NCBI GenBank assembly: GCA_024280755.1
Contig: JAJRPN010000036.1
Coordinates: forward strand, 1 to 64,000
Direction: 5' to 3'
Length of the DNA: 64,000 nucleotides
DNA from: Planctomycetota bacterium
GTDB taxonomy: Bacteria > Planctomycetota > Phycisphaerae > Phycisphaerales > UBA1924
The translations under genes and the position numbers were made by a program. This document shows, piece by piece, positions 11,447 through 20,751 of this stretch; within the stretch, counting starts at the first letter, position 1; the number at the start of each line of letters is the position of its first letter. The notes beneath the pieces were generated by a model that ran no database searches, was not told the origin of the DNA, and saw only the letters and a program-made list of their open reading frames with translations.

Positions 11447-12160
11447 ATGCCAAAGAATACGAGTGTTCAGTTGTATAATGATGGGGCGGATGATTTGCTT
11501 TCGCCGGAGAACTTTCCGGATCGGGTGTCGTTGTTGCCTTCGGATCATGGTGCGCCCCAGGCGGGGTCTCGGCTTCGGGTGATGTGGGGGCAGGATCTGC
11601 TCGCTGATGTGCTCGATGGTCGATATCGGGCGGTGATTTGTGGGGTGAATGATTCGGATAACTCGCATGGGGTGATCGCACAGATTGTTTCGTTGTTGAC
11701 GACTTCGCAGTGGTCGCCTGCGGCGGTGACGAGTTATGCCAAGATGTTCCAGGAATCGGCGCAGGTGCATGCGGCGCATGATCGTGAGCCTTACATTTTG
11801 AAGTATGATTTGGATTCGGTGTTGGTGCTTGCGTTGTTGCGTCCGCGGGGGCGTGAATATTTTACAACGGGCGATCTTTCACGCGGGTTCCAGACGATTA
11901 ACAAGATGCTGCAAGGTCGTGCGGATCGTCGGCCGGTGTGTTCGGTATCGTTTTTGGGTGCGATGTCGAACAAGTTGGTGATTGATGATCAACATCTTGA
12001 TGAGCCAAGCTTTGAAACGGTTGCGCAGACGATGCACGATTCAGGATTCCGAGGGGATGTGTATCCTTCGCCTGGAATGTGGCACTGTGCAGATGTTGGG
12101 GTGTTCCCGAGCTATCCATACCCGAAAGGGATCGATCGGATGCGTGCGGGAAGCAGTTGA
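11447..12160 (+). CDS. Conserved-looking protein of unknown function
   Basis: A soluble 237-residue protein with no signal peptide or membrane segment. Notable stretches are MWGQDLLADVLDGRYRAVICGVND, ILKYDLDSVLVLALLRPRGR and SVSFLGAMSNKLVIDDQHL; I do not recognise the family. The start is at 11447 because AGAGGAG lies 8 bases before that ATG; an earlier in-frame ATG at 11426 lacks a ribosome binding site. The stop overlaps the start of the DinB-like gene (TGATG), so the two products are probably made together. Confidence 0.6.
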   Translation: MPKNTSVQLYNDGADDLLSPENFPDRVSLLPSDHGAPQAGSRLRVMWGQDLLADVLDGRYRAVICGVNDSDNSHGVIAQIVSLLTTSQWSPAAVTSYAKMFQESAQVHAAHDREPYILKYDLDSVLVLALLRPRGREYFTTGDLSRGFQTINKMLQGRADRRPVCSVSFLGAMSNKLVIDDQHLDEPSFETVAQTMHDSGFRGDVYPSPGMWHCADVGVFPSYPYPKGIDRMRAGSS

Positions 12161-12705
12161 TGACCGGCGAGGGGACATATAAAGCAGGGTTTGATTCTGA
12201 AACCCTCATTGGTCGGCTCGCGCGGTTTTCGCACGCATTACCTGCGGTTGTGCGCTGTTTTTCTTCGACGGATGTGGTTTGGAAGCCTGATGCGGCTTCA
12301 TGGTCGGCGCTTGAAATCGTGTGTCACCTTGCGGATGAAGAAGCGGAAGATTTTCCGACGCGTGTCTTTTTGACACTTGAAGATCCTGCAATGGATTGGC
12401 CGGGGATTGATCCTGAGGGGTGGGCGGCTTCGCGCGGGTATCAATCGCGTGATCTCAAAGCCGAGCTCGCACGGTTTGTCGATTTACGGGCACAGAACAT
12501 TGAGAAGCTTGGTTCTTTGGAGAATCCTGATTGGTCAAGCACCAAGGTTCATCCAGAGTTTGGTGATATGGTGGCTTCGGATTTACTTGCTGCATGGTGT
12601 GCGCACGACGCGTTGCATCTTCGCCAGTTGGCGAAGCGGTTGCATCAACTTGCCAACCGTGATGCCGGCACAGATTCTACAACTCGGTATGCTGGAACCT
12701 GGTGA
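12160..12705 (+). CDS. DinB-family (four-helix bundle) protein
   Basis: A 181-residue protein with the arrangement of the DinB/YfiT-like superfamily. An N-terminal helix is followed by LEIVCHLADEEAED, with the first metal-ligand-type His, and a C-terminal helix has AHDALHLRQL, with two more His in the characteristic HxxxH-like spacing. These proteins bind a divalent metal through three His; some are thiol-dependent transferases or hydrolases. The start overlaps the previous stop by one base, so its partner is the unknown protein upstream. Family assignment is good; the substrate is unknown. Confidence 0.75.
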   Translation: MTGEGTYKAGFDSETLIGRLARFSHALPAVVRCFSSTDVVWKPDAASWSALEIVCHLADEEAEDFPTRVFLTLEDPAMDWPGIDPEGWAASRGYQSRDLKAELARFVDLRAQNIEKLGSLENPDWSSTKVHPEFGDMVASDLLAAWCAHDALHLRQLAKRLHQLANRDAGTDSTTRYAGTW

Positions 12706-12762
12706 CGGATTTGCCCGAATAGGCATTGGGCATGTAGGGTACGATTCGGATTGGGGACGACA

Positions 12763-13596
12763 ATGAGTCGAAAGCAGATGGCGCTGTTTGGATTTCTTGG
12801 GTTTGTAGGTTTGGCCATGTTGACGGGCGCGGTTGCAATTTTGTTTCCTCGTCGAATAGTCAGCGACCGAATTTTGGGTTCGCTTGTTCTCATCGGGTTA
12901 TACGCTTTGGGTATCATGCTGGTCATGACCTTCGGCGGTCGGATGCGATGGGTTCGGCGGGGGTGCGTGGCCGGGTTTGTTGTTTCGCTGATCCTGTTTT
13001 TGGTTGGGATATGGTTTGAGCGGGTATTGGAATGGCGGTGGGAGAACTACATTTGGGTATCAGGTGCGATCGCGTTGACTATCGGGAGCTGTTTCTCGCA
13101 TCTACTTTTTATATGGCCGATTAAACCGACACAACTGAGTAGTAGTGCGATCAGATGGGCCGCACTCTTGATGGGATTGTTCACTGCGGGCGTTGTTCTT
13201 GTTGGATTCGTACAAGAGGGGTTCGGTTATTGGGGGAGGATGCACATTCGGATTATGGGGATGAGTGCGATCGTCACCGCGGGGACAACCATCGCCACGA
13301 TTGCGATCGCGATGTTTGCTCCCAAGCCCGGCGAAGATGAGCCTGGGCTGATTGGGTCTGCAATACAAGTGTCAATGACCTGTCCTCGATGTGGATCAGC
13401 TACCAAAGCAGTTGCAGATCGAGAATCACGATGCACAGGATGTCGGCTTAAAATCCGGGTTGAGGTTGAGGAGCCTCGGTGTGCGTGTGGGTATTCGTTG
13501 TATCAGCTTGAGTCGAATGTGTGTCCTGAGTGTGGGCGATCGGTCGCCGATGAAGATCGGTGGGTAAAAACTTTGGCAGTAGATTCAGATTGTTAA
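12763..13596 (+). CDS. Polytopic membrane protein with C-terminal zinc ribbons
   Basis: A 277-residue protein with about six membrane helices in residues 8-185, followed by a cytoplasmic Cys-rich tail (205-262). The tail contains CPRC, CTGC, CACGY and CPECG, enough for two zinc ribbons. The CPECG motif also appears at the N-terminus of the four paralogues at 32.3-36.3 kb, so the ribbon type recurs in this genome. The start is the ATG at 12763, preceded by GGGGA. Its stop overlaps the convergent stop of the dockerin-type gene by 4 bases. Function unknown. Confidence 0.65.
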   Translation: MSRKQMALFGFLGFVGLAMLTGAVAILFPRRIVSDRILGSLVLIGLYALGIMLVMTFGGRMRWVRRGCVAGFVVSLILFLVGIWFERVLEWRWENYIWVSGAIALTIGSCFSHLLFIWPIKPTQLSSSAIRWAALLMGLFTAGVVLVGFVQEGFGYWGRMHIRIMGMSAIVTAGTTIATIAIAMFAPKPGEDEPGLIGSAIQVSMTCPRCGSATKAVADRESRCTGCRLKIRVEVEEPRCACGYSLYQLESNVCPECGRSVADEDRWVKTLAVDSDC

Positions 13597-14363
13597 GGGC
13601 AACCAGTTGCAAACTCTGCAAGGAACGAAGAGATATCAAAGAAGTTGAGCAGCCCGTCGTTGTTGATGTCTGCCGAGAGATCCATCGCGCTGAATGCTGC
13701 GAGGAATGCGGAGACATCAAAGAAGTTGAGTACGCCGTCGGCGTTAAAGTCTGCGGCATTGCAACCGGGAACGGTGAGGGTAAGGGTGAAGTCCCCGTTT
13801 CCGATCGCTGGAGAAGTGCTTGATGTATAGTTTGCAGCATGGAACCAGCTCAGCTCATAGGTCCCCGCGTTGAGTGTGCCTTGAGATAGGATCGCACTAA
13901 AATCTACAGGCCTGTTCGGGTGCCCAAAGTTGGGAGTCGCAATGTATCGAATGGTGCCAGAAGGTTGCTGGCGAATTCGTATAACGGGGCCAATTGATGG
14001 TATATCTGTGATTGTTTCGAGTAGCCCAGTAAACTCAAACTCGGTGTCTTGTGGGACGGTGAATATAAACTGCCCGTCGGTCGCGCCGCTACCCACAGGA
14101 ACAGAGCCGGTATCGAGTGTATGCACAACATGCACTGTTGAAATGTTACTTGCAGATGTGAGCGTGACACTGACATGAGCGTTTGCATCGAGAAAGAAAG
14201 CCTCAACTGTGCCGCTGGGGATCGCAGTGGTTGAGAGATCGATGGTGTGTCGGTCTTCTTGTCCACTCCTTGATGCGAGCGCAAGGGCTGTGCCTTCGAT
14301 CTCAATATCAGCAGCAGCTAAGGATGCGAAAATACAGAGTGCGATTGTGATTCTATGATTCAT
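13593..14363 (-). CDS. Secreted protein with C-terminal dockerin-like (EF-hand) repeats
   Basis: A 256-residue protein with a signal peptide (MNHRITIALCIFASLAAA), a beta-rich body with many Thr/Ser, and two C-terminal calcium-loop repeats: ADFNADGVLNFFDVSAFLAA and ADINNDGLLNFFDISSFLAE. Both have the Asp/Asn spacing of dockerin EF-hands. The chain ends in Gly-Cys-Pro, as in the dockerin-like tails that I recall from Phycisphaerae exported proteins. The tail probably anchors or sorts the protein at the cell surface. The start at 14363 has AGAGGGA upstream. No cohesin partner or sorting enzyme is seen here. Confidence 0.8.
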   Translation of the reverse strand: MNHRITIALCIFASLAAADIEIEGTALALASRSGQEDRHTIDLSTTAIPSGTVEAFFLDANAHVSVTLTSASNISTVHVVHTLDTGSVPVGSGATDGQFIFTVPQDTEFEFTGLLETITDIPSIGPVIRIRQQPSGTIRYIATPNFGHPNRPVDFSAILSQGTLNAGTYELSWFHAANYTSSTSPAIGNGDFTLTLTVPGCNAADFNADGVLNFFDVSAFLAAFSAMDLSADINNDGLLNFFDISSFLAEFATGCP

Positions 14364-14442
14364 TGTGTTCCCTCTTGTGCTCGTTGGTGGATTCATTGAG
14401 TGTAGCAGATTCTGCGGCTAAAAGATACAGGAAATTGATAAG

Positions 14443-16128
14443 TCAGCGAGTCCAACGGTGGGCAATGGGCATGCGTCGACCGGGGCCGAAGGCTTTGGTG
14501 GTGACCTTTAAACCCACCGCCATCTGTTGTCGCTTGTATTCATTGCGGTCGATGAGCTTGCATATTCGATTTACGGTATCGGTATCGAAGCTTGTTTCTT
14601 CGATGATTCTTGAAGCGTTTTGGTGGCCTTCGATGTGGCGTTCGACGATCTCATCAAGGATGGTGTAGTCGGGGAGTGAATCGGAATCGAGCTGATTTGG
14701 GGCGAGTTCTGCGCTCGGTGGTTTCTCGATGGTGTTGACCGGGATCGGTGGAGAATCATAACCGAGCGATGCGAAGTGTTCGTTCATGTATCGGCATACT
14801 TTGAAGACCATTGTCTTTGGGATGTCGGCGATGACCGCGAGCCCGCCGTTCATGTCGCCGTAGAGTGTGCAATAGCCGACAGCGATCTCGGATTTGTTCC
14901 CGGTGGTCAACACGAGTGCGCCGGTACGATTGGAGAGGGCCATCATCATGGTGCCTCGGATGCGAGATTGGAGATTTTCTTGGGTGAGATCGGGGAGCGA
15001 TTCACCAAGTGTTGGCTGGTCGATCGAGATGAATGCCGGGTTGAGCGACTCGCAAACCCCTCGAAAACCAGTCTCGATCGGCATGGTGATGCAGTTCATG
15101 CCCATGTTGTCAGCGAGGTCATAGGCATCGGCCTTGGAGTGATCGCTCGAAAACTTGCCGGGCATTGATACGCCTAGGACATTGTCTTTGCCCAATGCGC
15201 GAACACCCAGGGCGGCGACGATTGCCGAGTCGATGCCTCCCGAGAGCCCGAGGCAGACTTTTTTAAACCCGCACTTGGTGACATAGTCATGGATGCCCAG
15301 TGTGAGTGCTTTGATGATGATGTGTTCGTCGGGGAGCGTTGTTTGTTCGATTGGCTTGAGGTTGTCGGTGTCGACGATGACAAGGTCTTGGGCAAATGAT
15401 TTGCATTGGGCACAGACTTCGCCGCGTTCATTGACGACGGTTGATTGCCCGGCAAAGACAAGGTCATCGTTTGCGCCCACCTGATTGACCGAGACCACCG
15501 GCACCGAATGGGTGCGTGCGTGGGCTGCGAGGATGTCGATGTGTTTATGCGATTTTCCTAAAACAAACGGGGACGCAGAAGGAGCGATGATGATCTGTGC
15601 GCCGGCGCGGATCAGTTCGGAGACCGGATCGATGTCATCGGTGTAGCGATTTGAGAACCCCGCGTCGCCGCCCTTCCAGAGATCTTCACAGATCGCGAGC
15701 CCGATCTTTGTTGTGCCAACTTCAACGATGCGATGTTCGTTTCCTGGGGTGAAGTAGCGGTCTTCATCGAACACATCGTAAGTGGGGAGCAGGCGTTTGT
15801 CGTAGTAGTTGATGTACTCGTTGTTGCTGTAGACGAGCAGCGAGTTGGCAATGCCACTTTGATCATCGTCTGGCAACGGCGATCCGATGATGATGGCGAT
15901 GTCTTTGGTGTGGTTTTCGCCGATAGATTTGACCATCGCAGCGCACTCTTCGACAAACCCTTCGACCAGGAGTAAATCACGAGGCGGATAGCCACAGATC
16001 ACGAGTTCGGAGAAGACAACGAGCTCGGCGCCCTGGCCGCGTGCGTTGGTGATGGCATCGATAATCTTGCGGCTGTTGGCTGCGAGATCACCGACGGTTG
16101 GGTTGAGTTGGGCGAGTGCAATTTTCAT
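14443..16128 (-). CDS. nadE: Glutamine-dependent NAD+ synthetase
   Basis: Makes NAD+ from deamido-NAD+, ATP and glutamine. Residues 1-260 are a nitrilase-type glutaminase with the Glu (VVFSELVICGYPPRD, Glu41), Lys (YDKRLLPTYDVF) and Cys (GLAICEDLW) triad. From about residue 290 comes the synthetase with the ATP pyrophosphatase loop LSGGIDSAIVAALGV and TTGNKSEIAVGY. Length (561 aa) is normal for the two-domain form. The start at 16128 matches the usual MKIALAQ N-terminus. An ATG at 16155 overlaps the previous stop (TGATG) and would add nine residues. The gene is probably co-transcribed with the two membrane-protein genes upstream of it. Confidence 0.95.
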   Translation of the reverse strand: MKIALAQLNPTVGDLAANSRKIIDAITNARGQGAELVVFSELVICGYPPRDLLLVEGFVEECAAMVKSIGENHTKDIAIIIGSPLPDDDQSGIANSLLVYSNNEYINYYDKRLLPTYDVFDEDRYFTPGNEHRIVEVGTTKIGLAICEDLWKGGDAGFSNRYTDDIDPVSELIRAGAQIIIAPSASPFVLGKSHKHIDILAAHARTHSVPVVSVNQVGANDDLVFAGQSTVVNERGEVCAQCKSFAQDLVIVDTDNLKPIEQTTLPDEHIIIKALTLGIHDYVTKCGFKKVCLGLSGGIDSAIVAALGVRALGKDNVLGVSMPGKFSSDHSKADAYDLADNMGMNCITMPIETGFRGVCESLNPAFISIDQPTLGESLPDLTQENLQSRIRGTMMMALSNRTGALVLTTGNKSEIAVGYCTLYGDMNGGLAVIADIPKTMVFKVCRYMNEHFASLGYDSPPIPVNTIEKPPSAELAPNQLDSDSLPDYTILDEIVERHIEGHQNASRIIEETSFDTDTVNRICKLIDRNEYKRQQMAVGLKVTTKAFGPGRRMPIAHRWTR

Positions 16129-16154
16129 TACACAATCGTATGACACCTGCGCCA

Positions 16155-17201
16155 TCAGGGCGAGGTCGATTGATCAACTTGAGCCAAGCCGGGCCTTGCT
16201 TTGAGCCATGCAAGCCCAAAGCCCGCACAGGCGAGGTTGACGATCGCTTCGATGGCGGTCACGAAGAGGACGGCGATGATGATCGGGGTCTCCCCGCTTT
16301 GATTTTCAGTCAGAGCAGCCGATGAGATGCCGACCATCGAAGCGATGGCGATGGTACCCGCTTCGCGCGTGCCCAGCATACCAACGGGTGAAGCCATGCC
16401 AATCAGGAAGTAGGTCGCGCCCAAGAGCAACGAATCGGTCGCCGAGATCGGTAAATCAAGCACGATGGCTGCGACATAGAACCGCAGGGCAAACGAGAAG
16501 ATATCGAGCACGCGAAAGAGATTGCCGATGATGGCCGCTTTGATATTGGCGAGCATTTTGAACCCGATATGGAGCCGGGCGTAGGAGTCTGAGGAGGTAA
16601 TTTTTTCGCCCAAGAGCTTTGCGATTCGGCGTGTTCCTTTCTCGCCTTCGAGTTGTTGGGCGATCAGTGAGCCGATGATGGTCGAGGTGATGATGCCGAC
16701 GGCAGAGACAGCGATCCATGCGGGGTTGATCTCTCGTTGCCACAGGCTCGCCAAGGTGATCGGTCCGAACACCGCGAGCATAAGGAGCGTAACAGCGACG
16801 ATCCAAGCGCCGATGGTCAAGATGGGGATCTTGTCGCGCCGGTTATGAATCACAAATCGCGAAACAATCGACAGCTTGAACGGGAGATACGCGAGCAGTG
16901 TCGAAATCGCGTTGGTCGCGATGACATCGGTGGGGCGGAGCTTGTGGACAGGGTTGATGACCACCCAGAAGAGCATGCCGTTGAATCCGACGGAGATCGT
17001 TGCCAGCCCCATGAGCATGAAGAGTTCGCCCGGTGTTGCTTGCGAGAGCTTGGCGAGCTGGTCGCGGTTTTCTTGGCGAAGCGCAACGCTTACCGCCCAC
17101 CCGAGCGCAGAGATCGAGCCGAGGAATCCGATGATCTGCACAACCATCATCGGGATCGATCGTTTCTTGCTCGGCGCGTTATATTCGATGGGTTCGCTCA
17201 T
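16155..17201 (-). CDS. Polytopic membrane protein, lysylphosphatidylglycerol synthase TM-domain (AglD-like) family candidate
   Basis: A 348-residue protein with about eight membrane helices. The pattern AYLPFKLSIVSRFVIHN in the first third, and GMASPVGMLGTREAGTIAIA near the C-terminus, resembles the flippase-like LPG-synthase TM/UPF0104 family, whose members have PxxxG and GxREG-type motifs. The start is 17201, with AAGGA six bases upstream and an ATGA overlap with the upstream glycosyltransferase-like gene, so an envelope-glycan or lipid role is plausible. Family assignment is moderate and the transported or modified molecule is unknown. Confidence 0.6.
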   Translation of the reverse strand: MSEPIEYNAPSKKRSIPMMVVQIIGFLGSISALGWAVSVALRQENRDQLAKLSQATPGELFMLMGLATISVGFNGMLFWVVINPVHKLRPTDVIATNAISTLLAYLPFKLSIVSRFVIHNRRDKIPILTIGAWIVAVTLLMLAVFGPITLASLWQREINPAWIAVSAVGIITSTIIGSLIAQQLEGEKGTRRIAKLLGEKITSSDSYARLHIGFKMLANIKAAIIGNLFRVLDIFSFALRFYVAAIVLDLPISATDSLLLGATYFLIGMASPVGMLGTREAGTIAIASMVGISSAALTENQSGETPIIIAVLFVTAIEAIVNLACAGFGLAWLKARPGLAQVDQSTSP

Positions 17202-19300
17202 GGATTCCTTAAACGATACGCAGCACGGATTGGTTCGGTGCTTTGTGGCAAGTTCCAGATATATATCGGCTCGGGGAGCGATTTGATCCACTCTCGAAGT
17301 TCGTTGGTGTCGATTGTTTCTGGGAGCCATCCCGATTGATCGAAACGGTTGATTTCGGACATTCCAATAACCACGACATCAACACCCGCATCGAGAAGCG
17401 ATGCCGACCATTTGCTCGGTGTGTGCGGGTGTGCTTCGATTGCATCTTGGATCAGCCAGCGATCATACACGGTGTTGACGATGAGTGGAGAGCGGACATA
17501 AAAGGCGGTAGCATCGCCGAGGAGATAGACTGTTTCGTTTGGTTCAAGAATGGTATTGAGGGTGCTGGTCCAGGGGGCTATTTCTGGATTGATCTCGCCG
17601 GTGTAGATATTCGTGCCAAAGACAAGCGTTGCAAACGGGTCTGACTTGAGCTGGATGGAAACCACAAAGGCTGTCCATAGGCATGCCCATGAGGTGAGTA
17701 TGGCGATGATGGTTCGTTGGAGTTGAAGATTGGGAATGACAGCGAGCGCGATCGTTCCAGCAAGAATCAAAGGCGGCGCAATGGGGATGAGGAATCTTGA
17801 TTGGAGATGGGTCAAGGCAAGCCAACCAACGATTGGTAGCGCGATGCTCAGGGTTGCGATTTGACCAAGTGTTCGTGTTTTTTTGTTGAGTAAAAGCACA
17901 ACGCACCCAATGAAACCAAGCCAAGGGGTGAGTGCCCATTGCATATTGGTGAACCCGCGATAGGTTGATGCGTGGTCTGTTCCAGCTCGATCTGGAATGA
18001 CAAGCATTGAGAGGCGTTGCGCAACAGAGCCTTGAAAATGATGGGCGGCTTGATACACATCGTGCTGGGCTTGTGTCCAATGGGCAACGCCAAAGACAGA
18101 TGCCCCCTGGGGAAACACGATACTCCCTGTTGCAACTTGATTGCGAATCAACCAGGGGGAGAGTGTGATGAACCCGACGAACAACCCAAGTGCGATCGGT
18201 TTGAGCCATTGGCGCAAGGGAGTTGTAGAGAGAAGCACCACCCCGACAGCGGGGGCGAGGAGGAAGATCGCGGTGGGTTTGCAACTACACGCGCCAGCAA
18301 CAATGAAGGCCGCAAGCATGGATCGGGTGTTGGGATTGATCGATTGTTCGAGTGCGACCGCGAGCGCACCGATCCCGAGCAAAAGCACACCCGTTTCGTT
18401 GTAGGACAACGATCCAACGAGCGTGAGCCAGGGCGTGCACATCATCAACGCCTGTGCGCACAACGCGGGCGCTTTGGGGTTGGCGTTTGGTAGAGAGAGC
18501 TCGATGATTCGCTTGGTGAGTGCGCCGATTGCCAGCGAGCTGATGATAAGCAAAAGGGCTGAGAAGAGATGCGTACTCATCGCAACGCGCGCCTCATTGG
18601 CGAGCATGTCCGAAAGCCCCGAGGGCATTGTTGGTTTTACGCCTGCGAGGTGCGCAAAGTGGAGATAGGCAGCTTCTATGTAGCTCGGTAAGAACGAATA
18701 GACATTGTGCTCGCTGGGAAAAATACGCCCTGCTTCGAGCCATTCGCGCGGGAGCTCAAGGTGATAGCTCAGCGCGTCGTAGCTTCCATATTCCGAGTCC
18801 CAAGAAATACCGGGCGGGACGCAACTCATCAACACGACCAATACGCAACCCAACACAAACGCAATGCCCGGAACAGAAACCCGAATGCGCCGGATCGATT
18901 GGGCGATCGATGGCGTATATGTTGCCCGATCTTGGAGGAGTGATAGACAACCCAAGCCTGTGATCATCCATGCGGTGATCGGATTGAGCAAGCCAAGCAC
19001 GCCCAAGGCGTGTGTGAGTGTCAGCGTGATGGTCAAGCCCGTTGCCAGCTCGATGATCCACCGGGTTTGGAGCTGAGCAACCCATTTTCGGACAACTCGA
19101 CCAAGCCCGAACGCCCCGATCAGATACACGGCTGGGATCCAGAAGCTATTGAGTATGATAAAGATCACGGCGATGACTCGGTCGGCTCGTTCGTCTGGGT
19201 TGCCCAGAGAGAGCACGAGCAGCGCGAAGGCGGCCGCCAAGAGTGCATACAGCGCGATCGCTCGTATATTGGCATTTGAGGATTTTGGCTGGGTCTCCAT
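17198..19300 (-). CDS. Large membrane protein, GT-C fold glycosyltransferase candidate
   Basis: A 700-residue protein with roughly a dozen membrane helices. After the first helices, a loop reads SWDSEYGSYDALSYHLELPR, with the acidic-aromatic loop expected of GT39/ArnT-like enzymes that use polyprenyl-phosphate sugars. Downstream come LPSYIEAAYLHFA and a soluble C-terminal domain (about 570-700) with LLGDATAFYVRSPLIVNTVYD. Such enzymes transfer sugars on the outer face of the inner membrane. The gene is first in a three-gene run ending with nadE and is divergent from the Fur-like regulator by only 40 bases. The family is inferred from topology and the acidic loop. Confidence 0.6.
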   Translation of the reverse strand: METQPKSSNANIRAIALYALLAAAFALLVLSLGNPDERADRVIAVIFIILNSFWIPAVYLIGAFGLGRVVRKWVAQLQTRWIIELATGLTITLTLTHALGVLGLLNPITAWMITGLGCLSLLQDRATYTPSIAQSIRRIRVSVPGIAFVLGCVLVVLMSCVPPGISWDSEYGSYDALSYHLELPREWLEAGRIFPSEHNVYSFLPSYIEAAYLHFAHLAGVKPTMPSGLSDMLANEARVAMSTHLFSALLLIISSLAIGALTKRIIELSLPNANPKAPALCAQALMMCTPWLTLVGSLSYNETGVLLLGIGALAVALEQSINPNTRSMLAAFIVAGACSCKPTAIFLLAPAVGVVLLSTTPLRQWLKPIALGLFVGFITLSPWLIRNQVATGSIVFPQGASVFGVAHWTQAQHDVYQAAHHFQGSVAQRLSMLVIPDRAGTDHASTYRGFTNMQWALTPWLGFIGCVVLLLNKKTRTLGQIATLSIALPIVGWLALTHLQSRFLIPIAPPLILAGTIALAVIPNLQLQRTIIAILTSWACLWTAFVVSIQLKSDPFATLVFGTNIYTGEINPEIAPWTSTLNTILEPNETVYLLGDATAFYVRSPLIVNTVYDRWLIQDAIEAHPHTPSKWSASLLDAGVDVVVIGMSEINRFDQSGWLPETIDTNELREWIKSLPEPIYIWNLPQSTEPIRAAYRLRNP

Positions 19301-19340
19301 GTGTGTGATTGTATCGTGATGGGCTCAACTCGGAGCTGTG

Positions 19341-19850
19341 ATGCCCCTAGAATCGAGCATGGGTTTAGAACCAATTAAGCCGGTGCCGACAGATGGTGCT
19401 CATGGGCATGATGATTCGTTGGCAATCATTGAGCCTTTGTGTGCGGTCTTTCGTCGTGCATTGAAAGAAGAGGGGCTTAAATACACCCCCGAACGCGCTC
19501 GGATTCTCGATACGATCATCGAGTTTGATGGATTGTTTGAAGCCGATCAGCTTCTTGATGCGCTCAAAGCCAAAGGCTATTCCGTATCAAAGGCCACCGT
19601 CTATCGAACGCTCAAGCTGCTCGAATCGTGCTCGATTGTTCAGCAGGTTTTGTTCGATCGTGATCAGTCTCACTACCAGCTTGCCTTTGGCAAGCAGGGC
19701 AACACGCTGATCATTCATGTCGATACCGGCGAAGTCGAGACGCTCGAACTCCCCGAACTCATCGCATTACGAGATCAGATCTGCAACGCCCGCGGGCTCA
19801 AAGCCCAAGGGCACAAGCTGCAGATCTTTGTGATCGCAGACGATTCCTAG
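19341..19850 (+). CDS. Fur-family transcriptional regulator with altered metal-site region
   Basis: A 169-residue protein with a classical Fur winged helix: LKEEGLKYTPERARILDTI, a FEADQLLDALKAKG helix, and the recognition helix VSKATVYRTLKLLE. In the dimerisation domain, SHYQL and GHKLQIFVI are present. However, the His-rich HHDH-type motif and the CxxCG pair usually found here are replaced by GNTLIIHVDTGEVETL. It therefore lacks the structural zinc cysteines and most regulatory ligands. It may respond to another signal or bind DNA constitutively. The start at 19341 has CGGAG upstream. Divergent from the GT-C gene and convergent with the exbD operon. Confidence 0.85.
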   Translation: MPLESSMGLEPIKPVPTDGAHGHDDSLAIIEPLCAVFRRALKEEGLKYTPERARILDTIIEFDGLFEADQLLDALKAKGYSVSKATVYRTLKLLESCSIVQQVLFDRDQSHYQLAFGKQGNTLIIHVDTGEVETLELPELIALRDQICNARGLKAQGHKLQIFVIADDS

Positions 19851-19873
19851 TTCTGGCTTTTATTCCTGATGGT

Positions 19874-20338
19874 TCATCGGATCGCGACACGCATCGACAT
19901 CGATGCCGCTGCGTCGTGAAGGGCAACGATCGCCCAATAGGGCACATCGTCTGCAGCCCGGATGCTCAAAATAAGCCCGCTGGTAGCTGATGGATCCATG
20001 CCTTTGAGTTGTCCGATCACCACATCAAGCGTTCGGGGCTCGTCGCCGATCCCGCGTATAAGAATGCGATCATTTTGGAGAAACAGATCCGCTCTGAGCA
20101 TCGGAGTAGGGAGTGAAAACCCGGAGCTGACAAGATCAGGATCTTGAACTTCTGGAAGTTCTGCCCGCAAAAACCACTCATATCCTGCGATGGACGCGCT
20201 GGCCATGAAGAAGATGAGGATCACGAGCGTCACATCCACCATCGGGGTCATGTTCGGGCCAAACCGTGATGAACGCGTTAAAACAGTGCGCTGCTTGAGC
20301 GGGCGAGGGCGTTTGTGCTCGGCGTTTGAATCGTTCAC
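19874..20338 (-). CDS. ExbD/TolR-family protein (second ExbD)
   Basis: A 154-residue protein with a short N-terminal cytoplasmic tail, one membrane helix beginning NMTPMVDVTLVILIFFMA and a periplasmic domain. The Asp of MVD is the proton-carrying residue of the family. It overlaps the upstream exbD gene by 4 bases and is the last gene of an exbB-exbD-exbD operon. These complexes use proton motive force to drive outer-membrane transport or envelope processes. No TonB or receptor gene lies nearby, so the client is unknown. Confidence 0.88.
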   Translation of the reverse strand: MNDSNAEHKRPRPLKQRTVLTRSSRFGPNMTPMVDVTLVILIFFMASASIAGYEWFLRAELPEVQDPDLVSSGFSLPTPMLRADLFLQNDRILIRGIGDEPRTLDVVIGQLKGMDPSATSGLILSIRAADDVPYWAIVALHDAAASMSMRVAIR

Positions 20339-20751
20339 GGGCGTTGCTCCGTGACGAGTCCGACGCGGGAAATCTTCGCATCGCGGAGCTGATTCATAAT
20401 CGGGCGAACAACACCAAAGGGCGCATCGCGGTGCGCACGGATGCGGATCGGCGTGCCCGGCGCGCGGGTGTGCATGCCTGCGATCTCGCCGGCGAATCGG
20501 TTGGAGTCGATCGCGTTGCCATTGATGGTGAGCGATCCATCTGCGGTAATCCCGATGATAATTGGATCTTGCTCTTTGGTTTCTTCGATCCCGATCGATG
20601 ATGATGGGAGTTCGATCGCGGCTTTGCGATCAATAGCGAGCTGGCCGACGAGCAGATAAAACACGATCAATACCATGACCACATCGATCATGGGAGTCAC
20701 ATTAATCCGAGCGCCGCTGCCCTCGTTCGAGATGATCGAGCGGGCTCTCAT
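20335..20751 (-). CDS. ExbD/TolR-family protein (first ExbD)
   Basis: A 138-residue protein with the membrane helix and proton-carrying Asp in INVTPMIDVVMVLIVFYLLV, and a periplasmic domain (IIIGITADGSLTINGNAID, then APGTPIRIRAHRDAPFGVV) typical of ExbD. It overlaps the preceding exbB-like gene and the following exbD gene by 4 bases each, so all three are probably translated together. Two different ExbD subunits per ExbB is a common arrangement and allows a heteromeric dimer in the pore. Confidence 0.9.
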   Translation of the reverse strand: MRARSIISNEGSGARINVTPMIDVVMVLIVFYLLVGQLAIDRKAAIELPSSSIGIEETKEQDPIIIGITADGSLTINGNAIDSNRFAGEIAGMHTRAPGTPIRIRAHRDAPFGVVRPIMNQLRDAKISRVGLVTEQRP

